Shown in pieces: positions 61,339-64,000 of a stretch of 64,000 nucleotides of DNA (positions are counted from its first letter, which is position 1; each line of letters opens with the position of its first letter). The notes beneath the pieces were generated by a model that saw nothing but the letters and a program-made list of their open reading frames with translations, was not told the DNA's origin and did not search any database. This DNA is from Volutella citrinella (taxonomy: Eukaryota; Ascomycota; Sordariomycetes; Hypocreales; Nectriaceae). The translations under genes and the position numbers were made by a program. The DNA lies in assembly GCA_034401135.1 (NCBI GenBank), contig JAWZSP010000007.1, positions 2,790,001 to 2,854,000 on the forward strand. The letters run 5' to 3'.

Positions 61339-63867
61339 TTAGTCTTGTGTAGCTGAAGCTGCCTTCTTTTTCCCGCCTTGCGAAAAGTAGTAGAGAATCG
61401 GATCGACGTCAGGGCCTGCTGCCGCGATCTCGACGTTGAACCCAGGCCAGGGTCCTGGTCCAGGTCCAGGTCCAGGTCCATTCTGCATGGACATGCCCGT
61501 CGCCATGTCGAGTTCCATTGGCACCTGGCCACACCAGTTGGCCGGTACCTCCATGTACTCGGAAATGCCGAGAGCGTGGTTGTTGTTGTTCGTGTTAAGG
61601 TTCACGGAACTGTGAAACATTGTATCTGAAAACTGCCAGTTGGTATCTGCCGAATCCTGGAAAGTAGAGTATGCGTCGGCCGACGAAGTCCTCCTAGAGG
61701 ACATTGGAGACGTCACCGAGGACTGGATGGTGGAATTGTTGTCAAGCCCGCTGTATATGACTGATGAACTGGCCGTTGTCGGGGAGGTCACCGGGAGACA
61801 GCCCGCCTCAGAAGTGGAGGGGGTGTACTCGTTGGCCAGGGGTGAGCGGGGAGGCTTTGCGTTCGCAACGAACTGTGCCTCAGCTGGCTTCGCGGCAAGA
61901 AGTGGGTGGAAGGCTCGCATGCTAGCCTTGAGTCCATTCCTTGCCGCGTTGACTGAAGAGCCTCGTGTGAAGAAGTCGTCTTCGGCCATCCGGTAGAGCT
62001 CGCCTGCGAGTTTCTTTACTCTCCTATCAACGGAGGTATCCAAGGGGGGCCTTTGAATCGGAGCATAGTAGTGCTTCTGGAGCACCTCAAACGCCCGAGA
62101 GCAGGCATCCAGCGAAGAACAGAAGGCGGCTGCCAGAGCGGCTTCTGGTGCAGGTGCAAGATGCGGTGATTCTTGGTTTTGGTCAATCGCTTCACGGAAC
62201 ATTCGAATGATGTCCTCGGCGGTTTGCAAGAACTTATCCACATCAACTGGGGGTGTCTCGCCGTCTGTTGATGGCCTGGGGAAAAGAAAGTGGATGATCA
62301 TGGTGTGGTAGACCACTAGCACGATGTTTCTGGAGAAAACATCTGCAGCCTGCTGCATGAAGTAGCTAGAAGAGTCCAGGAGTACCCCGTTGATATCCTG
62401 GCAAGTGCGCCCTAGGTCTAACAGAGCTGGCTGCGGCGAATGCTGAACTCCGGCCACTGACTGGCGGCCCCAGGGGGTTGTTATGACCAGCTGCGGGGAG
62501 CCCACGGCTTGCGGCCGGCAGTTGACAATGTAAGCCACCATGTTGGCAATGTGGGCAAGCGGCCACATCTCTCGAATGACACTCTTCTGTTTCTGCAGAG
62601 TGCTGAAGTTTTCCGAGACCAGGTCCAGCTGGATCATGACGGAGGCGGCTTCAGTCATGGGGAGAGATACCGCTGTCAAGGCCGACGGCAACAGTTCTGG
62701 AAACTGGTGCCCAACTTGCATCGAAGTCCACAGGTTGAGAGAGAACGAGGTCCAGTACAAGTACGAGACTATTTCCTTCTCGACATCGTATACGTCGACC
62801 CCGTTGATCCTACTCGACGTCACGGCCGATGTATTATTCGAGACCTGGGTACGGAGCTCTGATGCCATAGAGCCAGCAAGATTGATGTAGCAGATGGCAC
62901 GGCGGGGCTGTTGGGAACTCAAGGCATTCCAAGCCATCAGCAGCAAGGACTGGGCAGTCGAGATGCCGCTGAATATTCTTGTTGATATCCCCGTGGACAA
63001 GCTGTCGCCGCCGGTTGGGCTCTTGTGGCTGGGTCGAAATGGGCGAGCGCGAAGCTGTGAGACGGCCCACCGCAGCAGGACCTGCCCGCGTGCCATGGCG
63101 ACCTCATCTCCGATGCTAAAGTTGGCGTCCGCAAGCATGGTGGCCAGGAGGATCTCGTCGTAAGTGCCGTCGCGTAGTTCGCGTAGAAGCAACGTCTTGG
63201 AGACGAGGAAGGAGAGGGGATGGACCGAGTACCAGACATCGATCAACTGCGTCTGCTGTCTCTGGCCATACTCGGACAGGGGGCTATTTCCAAGGGGAGG
63301 GTCATCAAACATCTTGTCAGTCTTGTCGAGTGCCAGGCTAGAGACGAGGAAGGATGCATGGCCCCGCTCGACATGCTGATTCCCTAGAGCGCCGAACTGG
63401 TTCGTCACCAGCCCAACGAGATCATGTGTCAGGAGGGACGAAATTCCTGAATACCTAATGTTTTTGCGGCTTGTCTTTGCTCTGGCGAACTGGGCCGGGT
63501 CCCCTTGTGGCTTCTGTGGGGGCCTGTCGAGGAAGAACTGCTCGAGAACCGAGGCGACGCTCTCGACATCGCCGCTGTTAAGACCCGATTCTTCCGTGGT
63601 AGAGCTTGGAGTCGTAGAGGTCGGGCTTCCCGATGAAGAACGTCGCTGATGTCGGGAACTGGGCCTTTCCCCATGGCGTATCCTTGCCGGGCTGGAACGG
63701 CAGCTGTCCTGGCTGAGATTCCTACCCTTGGGACGGGAAGCCTCGAAGTCGTAGATGCAGTCAGCACCTTGTCTGCGACAGGCCTCGCAGATGGTTTCGT
63801 TTGAGCATTTGATCTTCCTCGCGCGACAGAAGGCACAGGACCGCCTCAGCGGGTGCTTGGAAGCCAT
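61339..63867 (-). CDS. Zn2Cys6 binuclear cluster transcription factor
   Basis: Single exon, 842 aa. The N-terminal GAL4-type cluster has six cysteines at residues 11, 14, 21, 27, 30 and 37 with the spacing C-x2-C-x6-C-x5-C-x2-C-x6-C, and a basic RARKIK segment. A basic/Ser-rich linker follows (PSSRHQRRSSSGS). The middle region is the fungal-specific TF homology domain, with WYSVHPLSFLVSKTLLLREL and LLATMLADANF. The C-terminal region is Ser/Thr/Asn-rich with a Gly-Pro repeat (GPGPGPGPGPWPG). No intron is visible. The regulated genes are unknown; its neighbours (glutamine synthetase and gene-poor DNA) give no clear clue. Target pathway is not assigned. Confidence 0.9.
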   Translation of the reverse strand: MASKHPLRRSCAFCRARKIKCSNETICEACRRQGADCIYDFEASRPKGRNLSQDSCRSSPARIRHGERPSSRHQRRSSSGSPTSTTPSSTTEESGLNSGDVESVASVLEQFFLDRPPQKPQGDPAQFARAKTSRKNIRYSGISSLLTHDLVGLVTNQFGALGNQHVERGHASFLVSSLALDKTDKMFDDPPLGNSPLSEYGQRQQTQLIDVWYSVHPLSFLVSKTLLLRELRDGTYDEILLATMLADANFSIGDEVAMARGQVLLRWAVSQLRARPFRPSHKSPTGGDSLSTGISTRIFSGISTAQSLLLMAWNALSSQQPRRAICYINLAGSMASELRTQVSNNTSAVTSSRINGVDVYDVEKEIVSYLYWTSFSLNLWTSMQVGHQFPELLPSALTAVSLPMTEAASVMIQLDLVSENFSTLQKQKSVIREMWPLAHIANMVAYIVNCRPQAVGSPQLVITTPWGRQSVAGVQHSPQPALLDLGRTCQDINGVLLDSSSYFMQQAADVFSRNIVLVVYHTMIIHFLFPRPSTDGETPPVDVDKFLQTAEDIIRMFREAIDQNQESPHLAPAPEAALAAAFCSSLDACSRAFEVLQKHYYAPIQRPPLDTSVDRRVKKLAGELYRMAEDDFFTRGSSVNAARNGLKASMRAFHPLLAAKPAEAQFVANAKPPRSPLANEYTPSTSEAGCLPVTSPTTASSSVIYSGLDNNSTIQSSVTSPMSSRRTSSADAYSTFQDSADTNWQFSDTMFHSSVNLNTNNNNHALGISEYMEVPANWCGQVPMELDMATGMSMQNGPGPGPGPGPWPGFNVEIAAAGPDVDPILYYFSQGGKKKAASATQD
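61457..61480. repeat. In-frame CCAGGT repeat in the Zn2Cys6 gene
   Basis: Tandem hexanucleotide units (four copies) encode the Gly-Pro run near the C-terminus, so repeat length changes should stay in frame. Confidence 0.75.
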
Positions 63868-64000
63868 GGCAACGGGGCTGCTCGGCGTGGGGATGAGGGA
63901 GGGGCAGGAGGCGGCGGAGGTAAGTCAAGATGGAAGGAGGCCAGCGATTGCCGGCAGAGGTGTGTAAACAGTAGTGACTGGGCTGGTCTCGCTCACGATG

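Overview
The window is a nuclear chromosome segment of a filamentous ascomycete. The genes are interrupted by short introns of about 50-200 nt with GTRNGT-type donors and CTRAC-type branch sites. The exons are GC-rich, and the gene set is typical of Sordariomycetes, most likely Hypocreales (an MST7/Fuz7-type MAPKK, a fungal neutral trehalase, an ArAE-type membrane protein and a Zn2Cys6 regulator). I reconstructed 20 protein-coding genes exon by exon. Nearly all are complete and stay in frame across every inferred splice junction. No tRNA, rRNA, CRISPR array or intact transposon was found.

Layout. 0-11.7 kb is compact: MAPKK (+), HAD hydrolase (-), a large ArAE/FUSC-like membrane protein (+), DNA polymerase epsilon subunit B (-), and a divergent small, possibly mitochondrial protein (+). 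12-24.4 kb carries carbon-metabolism genes: SNF1/AMPK alpha (+) converging on isocitrate lyase (-), then a 3.8-kb gene-free stretch and neutral trehalase (-). 26-33 kb is a run of minus-strand genes: a Yippee-type protein, a nitrilase-family amidase, a CsbD/Hmp1-like protein and cysteine desulfurase NFS1. 34-48 kb holds the BAR-SH3 protein RVS167 (+), an F-box protein (-), a MOSC/flavin-reductase/ferredoxin fusion (-), a TINA/ADIP-like coiled-coil protein (-) and RRP7 (-). 48.7-64 kb holds a TMEM19/DUF92 protein (+), glutamine synthetase (+) and a Zn2Cys6 transcription factor (-), separated by gene-free stretches of 5.4 and 4.2 kb.

Functional links. SNF1 is the kinase that releases glucose repression, and isocitrate lyase is a classical derepressed glyoxylate-cycle gene; here they are tail-to-tail neighbours. 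Trehalase carries both a PKA-type RRGS site and a calcium-binding-like acidic motif. Glutamine synthetase is preceded by a tight cluster of TGATAG sites of the kind bound by AreA/NIT2 GATA factors. DPB2 shares its upstream region with an MluI cell-cycle box.

The most unusual item is the MOSC-reductase-ferredoxin fusion, a single-chain molybdenum-cofactor-type protein with its own electron-supply modules. Other points for a second look are an ambiguous 5' end of the ArAE gene (in-frame TAG or intron), tandem 3' splice sites that decide the frame of NFS1 and trehalase, an exon of glutamine synthetase whose only coding content is the ATG, an orphan P450-sized open frame beside the MOSC gene, and short motifs repeated between distant gene-poor gaps. 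I saw no clear evidence of a wholly new multi-gene system.
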